Below, piece after piece: positions 8,729-17,998 of a DNA stretch of 64,000 bases. The notes beneath the pieces are model-generated. The model worked only from the letters and a program-made list of their open reading frames with translations. It searched no databases and was not told the origin of the DNA. Location: assembly GCF_002160495.1 (NCBI RefSeq), contig NZ_NFKR01000013.1, forward strand, positions 1 to 64,000, written 5' to 3'. The DNA is from Erysipelatoclostridium sp. An173. GTDB lineage: Bacteria; Bacillota_I; Bacilli_A; Erysipelotrichales; Coprobacillaceae. The position numbers were made by a program, and so were the translations under genes. Within the stretch, counting starts at the first letter, position 1. Each line of letters opens with the position of its first letter.

Positions 8729-10873
8729 ATGAACGAAGAAATTATTGGATTAGTAGTAAACGAATTAGAGATAACAAAAAAACAAGTTGAAGCAGTATTG
8801 TCTTTGTTACAGCAAGGAAATACAGTTCCTTTTATAGCACGTTATCGTAAAGAAGCTACTGGTGGTTTAAACGAAGATCAAATCAGAGACATTGATAAAT
8901 ATTATCAATATCAGGTTAATTTATTGAAACGAAAAGAAGATGTTATTCGTTTAATTGATGAAAAGGGAATGTTAACAGACCAGTTAAAAAAAGATATTTT
9001 ACAGGCAACTAAATTAAATATCGTTGAAGATTTATATCGTCCTTATAAAGAAAAAAGAAAAACTAAAGCAACTGAAGCTAAAGCTAAGGGATTAGAGCCA
9101 TTGAGTAAATGGATCTTAAGTTTACCAAATGGTGATATTGAACAAGTTGCAAAAAAATATTTAAATGATAAAGTAACAAGCGAAGCTGAAGCTATCCAGG
9201 GAGCTTTAGATATTATTGCTGAAGTAATTAGTGACGATATTAAATATCGAAAATTTGTTAAAGATATTATGTATAAATCAGGAACAATTGAAACTAAAGT
9301 AAAAAAGAAAAATCCTGATGAAGATAAAGTATATGAAATGTATTATGATTTCCATGAACGAGTAAATCGAATTGTTTCACATCGAATTTTAGCAATAAAT
9401 CGTGCTGAAAAAGAGAAGGTTATTACTGTAAATATCGTGATGGATAAAGAATTTTTGATTCAGTATATAAATCGAGGTGTAACTAGAAATAAAACCAGCA
9501 GCGTTAATGAATATATTTTAAAAGCTGTTGAAGATAGTTTGAATCGATTATTATTACCATCAATTGAACGTGAAGTTCGTCATGAATTAACAGAAAAAGC
9601 TAGTGAACAGGCGCTTAAAGTTTTTTCAGTAAACTTAGAAAAATTATTAATGCAAGCACCGCTTAAAGATAAGATGGTTTTAGGAGTCGATCCAGCATAT
9701 CGAACTGGCTGTAAATTAGCAGTAGTTGATCAAACCGGAAAAGTATTAAAAATTGATAAAGTATTTATTACGATTCCTAAAGATAATTACGATAAAGAAA
9801 AGAAAATTTTATTAGATATAATTAAAAAATATCAGATTGAAATTATTGCTATTGGTAATGGAACAGCTAGCCGTGAAAGTGAAGCTTTTATTTCTAAATT
9901 AATTAAAGATAATCATCTTGATGTAGATTATGCGATAATTTCTGAAGCTGGTGCTTCAGTATACTCTGCAAGCAAACTTGCTAAAGAGGAATTTCCAGAT
10001 TTTCAAGTTGAAGAACGTTCAGCAGTATCGATTGCAAGAAGATTACAAGATCCTTTAGCTGAGCTTGTTAAAATCGAACCTAAAGCAATCAGTGTTGGTC
10101 AATATCAACATGATATTAATCCTAAGCTATTAGAAGAACAGCTAGATTTTGTTGTTGAAAAGGCGGTAAATAGTGTCGGTGTTGATATTAATACTGCTTC
10201 TGCTTCATTATTACAATATGTTTCAGGTTTAAATAGTGGTGTAGCTAAAAATATTATCAAATATCGCGATGAACATGGTAAATTTACTAATCGTAAGGAA
10301 ATAAAAAATGTTAGTAAGTTAGGTGCTAAAACATATCAGCAGGCAATTGGTTTTTTAAGAATACCAGGTGCTAATGAACCTTTTGATGCTACAGCTATTC
10401 ATCCTGAAAACTATAATCAAGCTAAAGCATTGTTAAAGCTAATCAACGCTGATACAAGTATGCTTGGTTCTAAAGAAATTAGTGAAAAATTAGAAACAAT
10501 TGATAAAGAAAAAGTAATTAATGATTTAGGAATTGATTCTTATACTTTAGATGATATTATTGATAGCTTTATTAAACCTAATCGTTCACCAAGAGATGCT
10601 TATCCAACACCATTATTGAAAAAAGACATTTTAAAAATTGAAGATTTAAAACCAGGAATGCAATTAGAAGGAACAGTTAGAAATGTTGTTGATTTTGGAG
10701 CATTTGTTGACATCGGGTTAAAAAATGATGGTTTAGTCCATATTTCTAAGATTTCTAATGAAAGAATTAGACATCCTTTGGATAAACTAAGCATAGGTGA
10801 CATTGTTGAAGTATATGTCATTGATGTTGATGTAAAAAAACATCGTGTTGCCTTAAGTATGATTAAAAATTAA
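8729..10873 (+). CDS. tex: Tex family RNA-binding transcription accessory protein
   Basis: 714 aa, full length for Tex (YhgF). Order of parts: N-terminal helical domain (TVPFIARYRKEATGGLNEDQIRDI), YqgF/RNase H-like core (VLGVDPAYRTGCKLAVVD near residue 320), helix-hairpin-helix region (VGVDINTASASLLQYVSGL), and C-terminal S1 RNA-binding domain (GTVRNVVDFGAFVDIGLK) ending at the stop. Tex binds nucleic acids and affects transcription in other bacteria. A YiiX-like gene follows after 11 bases and is probably cotranscribed. Confidence 0.95.
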   Translation: MNEEIIGLVVNELEITKKQVEAVLSLLQQGNTVPFIARYRKEATGGLNEDQIRDIDKYYQYQVNLLKRKEDVIRLIDEKGMLTDQLKKDILQATKLNIVEDLYRPYKEKRKTKATEAKAKGLEPLSKWILSLPNGDIEQVAKKYLNDKVTSEAEAIQGALDIIAEVISDDIKYRKFVKDIMYKSGTIETKVKKKNPDEDKVYEMYYDFHERVNRIVSHRILAINRAEKEKVITVNIVMDKEFLIQYINRGVTRNKTSSVNEYILKAVEDSLNRLLLPSIEREVRHELTEKASEQALKVFSVNLEKLLMQAPLKDKMVLGVDPAYRTGCKLAVVDQTGKVLKIDKVFITIPKDNYDKEKKILLDIIKKYQIEIIAIGNGTASRESEAFISKLIKDNHLDVDYAIISEAGASVYSASKLAKEEFPDFQVEERSAVSIARRLQDPLAELVKIEPKAISVGQYQHDINPKLLEEQLDFVVEKAVNSVGVDINTASASLLQYVSGLNSGVAKNIIKYRDEHGKFTNRKEIKNVSKLGAKTYQQAIGFLRIPGANEPFDATAIHPENYNQAKALLKLINADTSMLGSKEISEKLETIDKEKVINDLGIDSYTLDDIIDSFIKPNRSPRDAYPTPLLKKDILKIEDLKPGMQLEGTVRNVVDFGAFVDIGLKNDGLVHISKISNERIRHPLDKLSIGDIVEVYVIDVDVKKHRVALSMIKN

Positions 10874-10884
10874 AGGATGAGTTG

Positions 10885-11622
10885 ATGAAAAAAAGATTGT
10901 TTCTACTAGGAATAGTTGTTTTGTTGTTAAGTGTAGTTAGTTTATCAAATTTAAAATCAAACCAGGATCAAGAAGTTGCTTTACCTAAGACAACAACTTT
11001 AGAACCTGAAGTAATTGAATATGACGAACTAACTAGCTATATTGAACTATTTAAAACGGGGGATATTATTAATATTGAAAATTCTAATTATTTAAGTTCA
11101 TATGCTATTCCAGGCCGTTGGAAACATTCAATATTTTATTTAGGGACATATCAGCAGTTCAATGAAGTATTTACTGTTGATGATAAATATTATCAAGAGA
11201 TAAATAATCATTATCAAACTAAAGATGAAATTTTGGTTTTAGATAGCAACTCTACCGGGGTGAAAATCAGGACTCTTGATCAGATGGCTAATTTAAAAAA
11301 AGAATCTTATTTAAAAGCGTTAACCGGATATCGTTTTAATGAAGATAAAAATTTCATAAAAAATTATTTAAATCGAGCTTTAGATTATTTAGATACGCCT
11401 TATGATTATAGTATGACAACTTATGATGATAGTGCTTTATATTGCAGTGAATTAGTCTATTATGCCTTGTTAGCTAATGATATCGAGATAAATAAAACAA
11501 GTACTATAGTTGATCATATAGTTATTACTCCGACGGATTTAAGTGATTTTTTAGAAACATTAGATGATATAGAGCATGTCTATCTATTAGAAAAAAATAA
11601 TGAACAAATAGTAATAACATAA
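10885..11622 (+). CDS. YiiX/YebB-like NlpC/P60-type cysteine hydrolase, membrane anchored
   Basis: 245 aa from the ATG at 10885. A TTG three bases earlier in frame is too close to the AAAGGA ribosome site. Residues 1-22 form a signal or anchor segment (KKRLFLLGIVVLLLSVV), so the protein is exported. The mature part has GDIINIEN, RWKHSIFYLG with the His, and DSALYCSELVYYAL with the Cys, the order seen in permuted papain-like YiiX-type enzymes. The target, a cell-wall peptide or lipid amide, is not readable from sequence. Follows tex and ends in a shared terminator. Confidence 0.7.
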   Translation: MKKRLFLLGIVVLLLSVVSLSNLKSNQDQEVALPKTTTLEPEVIEYDELTSYIELFKTGDIINIENSNYLSSYAIPGRWKHSIFYLGTYQQFNEVFTVDDKYYQEINNHYQTKDEILVLDSNSTGVKIRTLDQMANLKKESYLKALTGYRFNEDKNFIKNYLNRALDYLDTPYDYSMTTYDDSALYCSELVYYALLANDIEINKTSTIVDHIVITPTDLSDFLETLDDIEHVYLLEKNNEQIVIT

Positions 11623-11646
11623 AAAAGATGCCGTGGCATCTTTTTT
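11621..11646. terminator. Bidirectional terminator between YiiX-like gene and cysK
   Basis: AAAAAAGATGC / GCATCTTTTTT hairpin closing on a CGTG loop, with A/T runs on both sides. It overlaps the stop codons of the two convergent genes. Confidence 0.9.
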
Positions 11647-12559
11647 ATTTAAATAATTCAGTTGATAAATAACGTTCACCAGTATCTGGTAATAAAACAA
11701 CAATATTTTTATCTTCACCAGGTAATTTACTAGCACCATGTAAAGCAGCTCCAGCAGTAATACCCACTAATAAACCTTCTTTTTTAGCTAATAATCTTGA
11801 GGCTTGATATGCATCTTCACTAGAAACGGTAATAATACTATCGATTAAATCTAAATCTAAAATATCAGGAATAAAATTTGCTCCAATCCCTTGTAAATCA
11901 TGAGGACCAGCTTTTCCTTTAGAAATTAATGGCGAATCTTCAGGTTCAATTCCAACTATTTTAATATCTGGATACTTTTCTTTTAAAACCCGAGCAATTC
12001 CAGTAATAGTTCCACCAGTACCAATACCAGCAACAAAATAATCAATGTCATCATTAAAATCTTCTATGATTTCTAAAGCAGTGCTTTCTTGATGAGCTAG
12101 AGGATTATTAGGATTGACAAATTGACCAGGAATATAACTGTTTTCAATTTTATCAGCTAATTCGTTAGCTTTATCAACCGAACCTTGCATTCCTTTTTTG
12201 GCTGAAGTCAGTACGATTTTAGCACCATAAGCTTTTAATAATTTTTGTCTTTCAATTGACATCGTTTCTGGCATAGTTAAAATTAACTCATTACCATAGA
12301 TGGCACAAGCAATTGCTAAACCAATGCCAGTATTTCCGCTAGTTGGTTCAATAATAGTAGTTTTTTCATTAATTAATCCATCTTGATAAGCTTGTTTAAT
12401 TAATTTTAGACCAACACGATCTTTAACACTGCCACCAGGATTGAAAAATTCTACTTTCGCAAATAGGTTATTATTGATTTTTTTTGCTGCTTTATAACGT
12501 TCTATTTCAATTAATGGTGTTTTTCCGATTGTTTCTAAAACACTTTTTTTAATACTCAT
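11645..12559 (-). CDS. cysK: Cysteine synthase (O-acetylserine sulfhydrylase)
   Basis: PLP enzyme joining sulfide to O-acetylserine. The protein is 304 aa. Lys46 in FFNPGGSVKDRVG is the PLP lysine; TSGNTGIGLA (73-82) binds substrate and GIGTGGTITG binds phosphate. The ribosome site AAAGGATG precedes the ATG at 12559. Divergent from the MocR-type regulator, which is the natural candidate to control it. No serine acetyltransferase gene (cysE) lies in the window. Confidence 0.95.
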   Translation of the reverse strand: MSIKKSVLETIGKTPLIEIERYKAAKKINNNLFAKVEFFNPGGSVKDRVGLKLIKQAYQDGLINEKTTIIEPTSGNTGIGLAIACAIYGNELILTMPETMSIERQKLLKAYGAKIVLTSAKKGMQGSVDKANELADKIENSYIPGQFVNPNNPLAHQESTALEIIEDFNDDIDYFVAGIGTGGTITGIARVLKEKYPDIKIVGIEPEDSPLISKGKAGPHDLQGIGANFIPDILDLDLIDSIITVSSEDAYQASRLLAKKEGLLVGITAGAALHGASKLPGEDKNIVVLLPDTGERYLSTELFK

Positions 12560-12630
12560 AAATTCACATCCTTTTTTTAGTTATACCACTATTTATGAAA
12601 AGATGGTAGAGAAATAATAAATTTATTTCA

Positions 12631-12659
12631 TTGTCATGGAAAAAATTGTTATTTATAAT
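12631..12659 (+). promoter_or_regulatory. Promoter of the MocR-type regulator
   Basis: TTGTCA at 12631-12636, 17-base spacer, TATAAT at 12654-12659. The divergent cysK gene has a possible extended -10 (TGGTATAAC, minus strand, about 12582-12590), so the region 12580-12660 probably holds the binding sites of the regulator. Confidence 0.65.
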
Positions 12660-12679
12660 AATTTTAAAGGGGACTGATT

Positions 12680-14002
12680 ATGAAAGATTATAAATATTTA
12701 CAAGTTTATCAAACAATCATCGATGATATCGAAAATGGTTATTTAAAATATCAGGAAAAAATACCATCAATTAGACAAATGGCTAAACGTTTAGATGTAA
12801 GCAGGACAACGGTAGAAAGCGCATATTTACAATTATTGGTCGAAGGATATATTTTTGCTAAAGAAAAAGTTGGTTATTTTGTTGATGTTCAATATCAAAA
12901 TCAATCAAAAAAAACAGTTAAAGCAGAAAATTCATTAGCATTAGATAATCATACCTATCGTTATGATTTTAGTGGACGTTTAGTCGATAATGAAAGTTTT
13001 AATTTAGATATTTGGAAAAAATACATAAAAAAAGCTTTGAATCAAACTGATGATTTAATGTGCTATGGCGATCCTCTAGGGGAAAAGGCTTTAAGAGCAG
13101 CTTTACAGCAATATTGTCATGAATTTAGAGGATTGAGTCGACCAGTTGACCATTATATCATTGGAGCTGGTTTTCAAATTCTTTTATATCATATTTGCAG
13201 TTTATTTAAAAAAGATAATTTAGTAGGTATAGAAGAAGGCGGTTTTAAACAGGCTGAAGCGGTTTTTCATGACTGCCATATGCAAGTTGTTAAACTACCA
13301 GTTGATGATCAGGGAATAACGATCGAAGGATTGCAGCGGACTAATTTAAAACTGCTTTATTTAAATAGTTCTTCAGGGGGATATCATGGTCATCCTATTA
13401 AACAACAGCGACGATTAGAAATTATTAATTATGCTCGTGCTAATAATGTTTATATAATTGAAGATGATCATAATGGTGAATTGAAGTTTAATAGCAAACC
13501 AATTGATGCGATGTCTAAATTAGAGAATGATCGGATATTTTATATTGGTTCTTTTTCTAAATTGTTGTTACCATCAATTAGAATTAGTTATATGGTTTTA
13601 CCAAATAATTTAGTAAGTGATTTTCTTTTAAAAGTTAATGATTATCATCAAACTGCTTCAAAACTAGAACAATTAGCTTTAGCAATGTATATTGAAGATG
13701 GTCAATTAGCTAGGCATTTAAAACGTTTGCGTAAGCACTATCGTTTTAAAGGAAATCATTTATTAAATGAATTGAAGAAAGCTTTTCCTAATCATCATTT
13801 TGAATTATATGAAACAGCTCTTAAAATCACAATGGCAATAGAAGATGATTTAATAGATTATTATATTGAAACTGCTAAAAGGAATAATATAAATGTTACT
13901 AAAAACAGTAGTAATCAATTAGCACTTTCATTTTCTGGAATCCTAGAAAGTGATATTGATGAAGCGGTAAGTTTATTAAAAAAAATATGGTCAAAAAAAT
14001 AG
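12680..14002 (+). CDS. MocR-family regulator (GntR wHTH fused to aminotransferase fold)
   Basis: 440 aa. Residues 5-70 are a GntR winged helix (EKIPSIRQMAKRLDVSRTTVESAY). From about residue 105 on is a fold-type I aminotransferase domain with PLP lysine 294 in YIGSFSKLLLPS. Two usual MocR motifs are altered: the EDDYD-type site is EDDHNGEL with His for Tyr, and the usual PSHQ-like loop reads LNSSSGGYHGHP. The ligand may therefore differ from that of PdxR or GabR. Placed head to head with cysK, so control of cysteine synthesis is an inference from position. It ends in a terminator shared with the next gene. Confidence 0.88.
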   Translation: MKDYKYLQVYQTIIDDIENGYLKYQEKIPSIRQMAKRLDVSRTTVESAYLQLLVEGYIFAKEKVGYFVDVQYQNQSKKTVKAENSLALDNHTYRYDFSGRLVDNESFNLDIWKKYIKKALNQTDDLMCYGDPLGEKALRAALQQYCHEFRGLSRPVDHYIIGAGFQILLYHICSLFKKDNLVGIEEGGFKQAEAVFHDCHMQVVKLPVDDQGITIEGLQRTNLKLLYLNSSSGGYHGHPIKQQRRLEIINYARANNVYIIEDDHNGELKFNSKPIDAMSKLENDRIFYIGSFSKLLLPSIRISYMVLPNNLVSDFLLKVNDYHQTASKLEQLALAMYIEDGQLARHLKRLRKHYRFKGNHLLNELKKAFPNHHFELYETALKITMAIEDDLIDYYIETAKRNNINVTKNSSNQLALSFSGILESDIDEAVSLLKKIWSKK

Positions 14003-14024
14003 TGGTTGCATTAACCACTATTTT
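13996..14024. terminator. Bidirectional terminator between mocR and the PPi-type pfk
   Basis: AAAATAGTGGTT / AACCACTATTTT with loop GCATT, between convergent stop codons. Confidence 0.9.
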
Positions 14025-15261
14025 AATGATTTAAATGTTTGCAGCTATAATAAGCTGGAATACCATTTTTATAAGTAATATGAACTTCACCTTGAATTAA
14101 TGGGAATAAATAATCATATAGTTCTTTAGTAATACCATTATGATCATCATTGATCCATTCAGTAGGAATCTTTTGTTCTAAATTAGCTACTTCACGAACA
14201 TCAGTAGAAATATAGTCAATAACATATGGGTTATTAGAAATTCGTTTAAATCCCATTACTTGACCAGATTTTTTAGTCATTGCAGTTTCTACTGCTTTTT
14301 GACCAATTACAAAAGATTCATTTAAATCAGTTTTACTTCCAATATGCATAGCACATCTTTGTAGAACATTTAATTCAATACTACGTACTTTACATTGGAA
14401 TTCTTTAAATACTAATGATTCAAGCATTTTACCAGTTCCTGAGTGAAGAACATGACCGAAAGCATCTTTTTTAGCGTATTTTGAATTATCATCAAGGAAA
14501 TGACCATCTTTGTCTTTAATTCCTTCACTAACAGCGATAACAACACAACGTTTACGTTTAAATACTTCACGGATATCATCTAAGAATTTATCTTTATCAA
14601 AGACAACTTCAGGTAGATAAATTAAATCAGGGGCATCATTATATTCATTTCGAGCTAATGCTGCTGCTGCAGTTAACCAGCCAGCATTACGTCCCATGAT
14701 TTCAATGATCGTAACTGATTGTAATTGATAAATTAAACTATCATGAACTACTTCTAGAATTGATGAAGCAACATATTTAGCTGCTGAACCAAAACCAGGG
14801 GTATGATCAGTTCCCATTAAATCATTATCAATAGTTTTAGGAATACCGATAAATTTAATTGGGCTATTGATTGATTGGGCGTAATCATCTAATTTCATAA
14901 CAGTATCCATAGAATCATTACCACCAATATAGAAAAAATCAGTAATTTCTAATTTTCCTAAGATTTCAAATAATTTGACATAAGTTTCTTCGTTTTCTTT
15001 ATATGTAGGTAATTTAAAACGACAAGATCCTAAATACATCGCTGGAGTCTGTTTTAAAGCATTAATTTTTTCTCCGGTATCAAACTCTTTTAATAAGTCC
15101 ATATAACGGCCTTCTAAAAGTCCTTTAATACCATTGATCATTCCATAGACATTTTCATATTCTGCTGTTGATTTTGCTTTATGGATGATACCAGCTAAGC
15201 TTGCATTAATTGCTATTGTGGGTCCTCCAGATTGTCCAATAATACAATTTCTCTTTTTCAT
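14023..15261 (-). CDS. 6-phosphofructokinase, pyrophosphate-dependent type
   Basis: Phosphorylates fructose-6-phosphate. The protein is 412 aa from the ATG at 15261, which has an AAAGGAG ribosome site; eight extra upstream codons lack one. The nucleotide-site motif reads GGNDS (Asp116 where ATP enzymes have Gly), followed by PKTIDND with Lys142. This Asp plus Lys pair is the known signature of PPi-dependent enzymes, so a PPi donor and a reversible reaction are predicted. A second phosphofructokinase at 45,392 has the ATP-type Gly. The gene lies downstream of a lipoprotein gene with 57 bases between and has a possible extended -10 (TGTTAGAAT). Confidence 0.88.
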   Translation of the reverse strand: MKKRNCIIGQSGGPTIAINASLAGIIHKAKSTAEYENVYGMINGIKGLLEGRYMDLLKEFDTGEKINALKQTPAMYLGSCRFKLPTYKENEETYVKLFEILGKLEITDFFYIGGNDSMDTVMKLDDYAQSINSPIKFIGIPKTIDNDLMGTDHTPGFGSAAKYVASSILEVVHDSLIYQLQSVTIIEIMGRNAGWLTAAAALARNEYNDAPDLIYLPEVVFDKDKFLDDIREVFKRKRCVVIAVSEGIKDKDGHFLDDNSKYAKKDAFGHVLHSGTGKMLESLVFKEFQCKVRSIELNVLQRCAMHIGSKTDLNESFVIGQKAVETAMTKKSGQVMGFKRISNNPYVIDYISTDVREVANLEQKIPTEWINDDHNGITKELYDYLFPLIQGEVHITYKNGIPAYYSCKHLNH

Positions 15262-15318
15262 TTTATTCTCCTTTATTACGAACACATTCTAACATTTTTA
15301 GACATTAAAAAAAAGTAG

Positions 15319-15978
15319 TTAATGCTTTTTTCGTAATAAGAAATATAAAGATGTTACTAAAATAATAATTAAAAGAATATTTATTAGGCGACTATCAAAA
15401 TTTTGTTTACTAGAGGTGATTTTAATTTCGGTTGTTTGTTTTTGCGTAATAAAATCTAATAAATTGATTTTAACTTCATTGTTGTTTATGTTACCGTAAT
15501 TAGTTTCCGTGATTTTACCCGGTAGAGAAATTTTTAAATTAATTTCTAATCCCATATTTTCTAAAGATAAAAGAGATGAATTATTGATATCTTGTAACTC
15601 ACTGCTATTTAATAAACTGTCAATAAGATCTTTAGGAAATAGTACTTGATAGGTATTATTTTCTTGATCATAACTAATATAATTTAATAGCATGTTATTA
15701 ATATTATCTGGGGCATTAAGAGCAAAACCGACATAACTTACACCATTGATTGATTCGTTTAATTCTTTAATTTGCCAGTTTTTTAACTGGTTTACTGCAA
15801 GTTTATTTTGAATATCTTCTAATGTTGTATCATATGTAGAAAGTATTTCTTTCTGGCATAATAATTCAATAATTAAATTAGCTTTTTCTAGATTAGTATA
15901 TTTAATATTTACATCTCCTTTGACACAGCCGCTAAGGAAAAGGAGTGAAAAAACAATTAAAATGATTTTTTTGACCAT
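15319..15978 (-). CDS. Putative lipoprotein with C-terminal membrane segment (LppM/DUF3153-like)
   Basis: 219 aa. The N-terminal signal ends in the lipobox LFLSGC with Cys18, followed by VKGDVNIKYTN. The last 25 residues are a transmembrane helix followed by LRKKH, so the protein is tethered at both ends. The beginning GCVKGDVNI and the overall plan resemble LppM/DUF3153-type lipoproteins, but similarity is weak and function unknown. Encoded just upstream of the PPi-type phosphofructokinase on the same strand, probably by chance. Confidence 0.6.
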   Translation of the reverse strand: MVKKIILIVFSLLFLSGCVKGDVNIKYTNLEKANLIIELLCQKEILSTYDTTLEDIQNKLAVNQLKNWQIKELNESINGVSYVGFALNAPDNINNMLLNYISYDQENNTYQVLFPKDLIDSLLNSSELQDINNSSLLSLENMGLEINLKISLPGKITETNYGNINNNEVKINLLDFITQKQTTEIKITSSKQNFDSRLINILLIIILVTSLYFLLRKKH

Positions 15979-16120
15979 GATTTACACCTCAAATAATATT
16001 GTGCCACATTCTTTGATTTATATAATTAAAATATAGATTTGAAAAAATTTATTGTTTATAATTTTAATATGGTTAACATATAGTTCACATTAGCAATTTA
16101 AAATAAAAATGGTGATATCG

Positions 16121-16543
16121 ATGAGAGTAGAAGTAATATATACGAATAAATCCAAACATATTAAACCAGTGGCCGAAGCGATGGCTCGCTGGGTTAAAAC
16201 ATATGCTAAATCAATTAATGATTTTGATAAAAATGCTACTATTGATTTATTACTGATTGGTTTTGATGATTCAGTAAGAAAAGATAGTGAATTAGAAAAT
16301 TTTATTAAAAATTTAGATCGAAAAAATGTCCATAATATTGCACTATTTAATGCTTTCTATTTAAATGATCATAAAATGACCAATATGATTAAATTATGTC
16401 AGGAAACTAATTTACCACTGATGAGAGAACAATATTCATTTAAATTAACATTTAAGCAGTTAAAAGAAATTGATCAATGTGTAATTGATGGGGCTCGATT
16501 ATATATAGAAGATATGGTTAATATAGTACGTGATTATTATTAA
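16121..16543 (+). CDS. Flavodoxin-like small protein
   Basis: 140 aa from ATG 16121, which has GGTGAT in front; an ATG 12 bases earlier has no ribosome site. Begins MRVEVIYTNKSKHIKPVAEAMARW, the beta strand, phosphate loop and helix pattern of flavodoxins, and continues with LLLIGFDD and NIALFNAFYL strands. The phosphate loop is poor (NKSKHI), so FMN binding is uncertain. Length and order fit a short flavodoxin fold. Single gene with its own terminator. Confidence 0.5.
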   Translation: MRVEVIYTNKSKHIKPVAEAMARWVKTYAKSINDFDKNATIDLLLIGFDDSVRKDSELENFIKNLDRKNVHNIALFNAFYLNDHKMTNMIKLCQETNLPLMREQYSFKLTFKQLKEIDQCVIDGARLYIEDMVNIVRDYY

Positions 16544-16589
16544 AGGCAATAATTCAGTTGATTAGCTAACTGGATTTATTGTCTTTTTT
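16542..16589 (+). terminator. Terminator of the flavodoxin-like gene
   Basis: Two-tier hairpin: outer AAAGGCAATAA / TTATTGTCTTT (one G-T pair), inner CAGTT / AACTG, then a T tract. Confidence 0.8.
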
Positions 16590-16679
16590 AATTTGTAGAT
16601 AAATAATTAAATCCAAGATTATATATAGAAAAATGATAATATCTATGATACAATTTTATCAATTTTAGGAGGAATTATT

Positions 16680-17963
16680 ATGGATAATAAAGAATATGGT
16701 TTTGAAACACTACAAATACATGCCGGGCAACAACCTGACCCAGTAACAAAAGCAACAGGATTGCCACTATATTTATCAAATGCTTTTACATTCGAAGATG
16801 CTGATCAAGCAGCTAGAATTTTTGCATTAGAAGAAGGGGGATATTTTTATTCACGATTATCAAATCCTACTGTTGATGCTTTACAAAAAAGAATGGCAGC
16901 ATTAGATGGTGGTGTTGATGCAGTAGCTTTTGCTTCTGGAACAGCAGCCATCATGGGAATGATCATGACAGTTTGTCAAAGTGGTGATGAAATTATTGCT
17001 GCTAACAACTTATATGGGGGAACAATTGGATCTTTATCAGGAACAATGACGGGAATGGGATTTAAATCACATTTTGTAGATCCTAAAGACTTAACAGCTC
17101 TTGAAGAATTGATTAATGATAAAACTAAAATTATTTTTGTTGAGTCTGTAGGAAATCCAAATGGTGATATGCTTGATTTTGATGCCATTAGTGCCATTGC
17201 TAAAAAATATGGAATTTTATTTGTTGTCGATAATACAACACCAACACCATATTTATTTAGACCAATCGAACATGGGGCTGATTTGGTAGTTTATTCAACT
17301 ACTAAATATTTAGCAGGTCATGGTAATGTAATGGGTGGTATTGTTGTAGATTCTGGTAATTTTAACTGGAAAGATAATCCACGTTATCCATTATTTAATA
17401 CACCAGATAAAGCATATCATGATATCGTTTATGCTAATTTAGGACAAGGAGCATTTTGTACTAAAGCAGTAGCAAAAACTTTACGTGATTTAGGTGGATG
17501 TATGTCACCATTTAATGCTTATATGACATTATTAGGGTTAGAAACATTATCACTTCGAATGAAAAAACATGTTGAAAATTCACGAACTCTTGCTAAATTT
17601 TTAAATGAATGTCCTGATGTTGAATGGGTTAGCTATGCTGAATTACCTGATAATCCTAATTATGAATTAGCTAAAAAATATTTCCCTAATGGTTTTGGTG
17701 GATTATATACATTCGGTGTTAAAGGTGGCGTTGAAGGTGGTAAAACAGTTATTAATAATATTAAATTATTTATTCATGTAACTAATTTTGCTGATTCACG
17801 TTCATTACTTACTCATCCTGCAAGTACTACACATGCTCAAATGTCTGAAGAAGAACGATTAGCTGGTGGAGTAAAACAAGAAACTATTAGAATGTCAGTT
17901 GGTTTGGAAGATGTTGAAGATTTAATCACTGATTTAAAACAAGCTTTTGCTAAAATTCAATAA
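16680..17963 (+). CDS. metY: O-acetylhomoserine sulfhydrylase
   Basis: PLP enzyme making homocysteine from O-acetylhomoserine and sulfide. The protein is 427 aa, the long form typical of MetY rather than cystathionine synthases (about 380). Marks: ETLQIHAGQQPDP at the start, SRLSNPT, AFASGTAA, and PLP Lys209 in VVYSTTKYLAGHG. AGGAGG precedes the ATG. Paired logically with MetAA (4,398), which is predicted to make the acetylated substrate. The gene has its own terminator. No SAM riboswitch is visible in the upstream gap. Confidence 0.95.
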   Translation: MDNKEYGFETLQIHAGQQPDPVTKATGLPLYLSNAFTFEDADQAARIFALEEGGYFYSRLSNPTVDALQKRMAALDGGVDAVAFASGTAAIMGMIMTVCQSGDEIIAANNLYGGTIGSLSGTMTGMGFKSHFVDPKDLTALEELINDKTKIIFVESVGNPNGDMLDFDAISAIAKKYGILFVVDNTTPTPYLFRPIEHGADLVVYSTTKYLAGHGNVMGGIVVDSGNFNWKDNPRYPLFNTPDKAYHDIVYANLGQGAFCTKAVAKTLRDLGGCMSPFNAYMTLLGLETLSLRMKKHVENSRTLAKFLNECPDVEWVSYAELPDNPNYELAKKYFPNGFGGLYTFGVKGGVEGGKTVINNIKLFIHVTNFADSRSLLTHPASTTHAQMSEEERLAGGVKQETIRMSVGLEDVEDLITDLKQAFAKIQ

Positions 17964-17967
17964 TAAA

Positions 17968-17998
17968 AAATACTGATATCAAAATGATATCAGTATTT
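17968..17998. terminator. Bidirectional terminator between metY and def
   Basis: Perfect 13-bp stem AAATACTGATATC / GATATCAGTATTT with loop AAAAT, between convergent genes. Confidence 0.9.
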
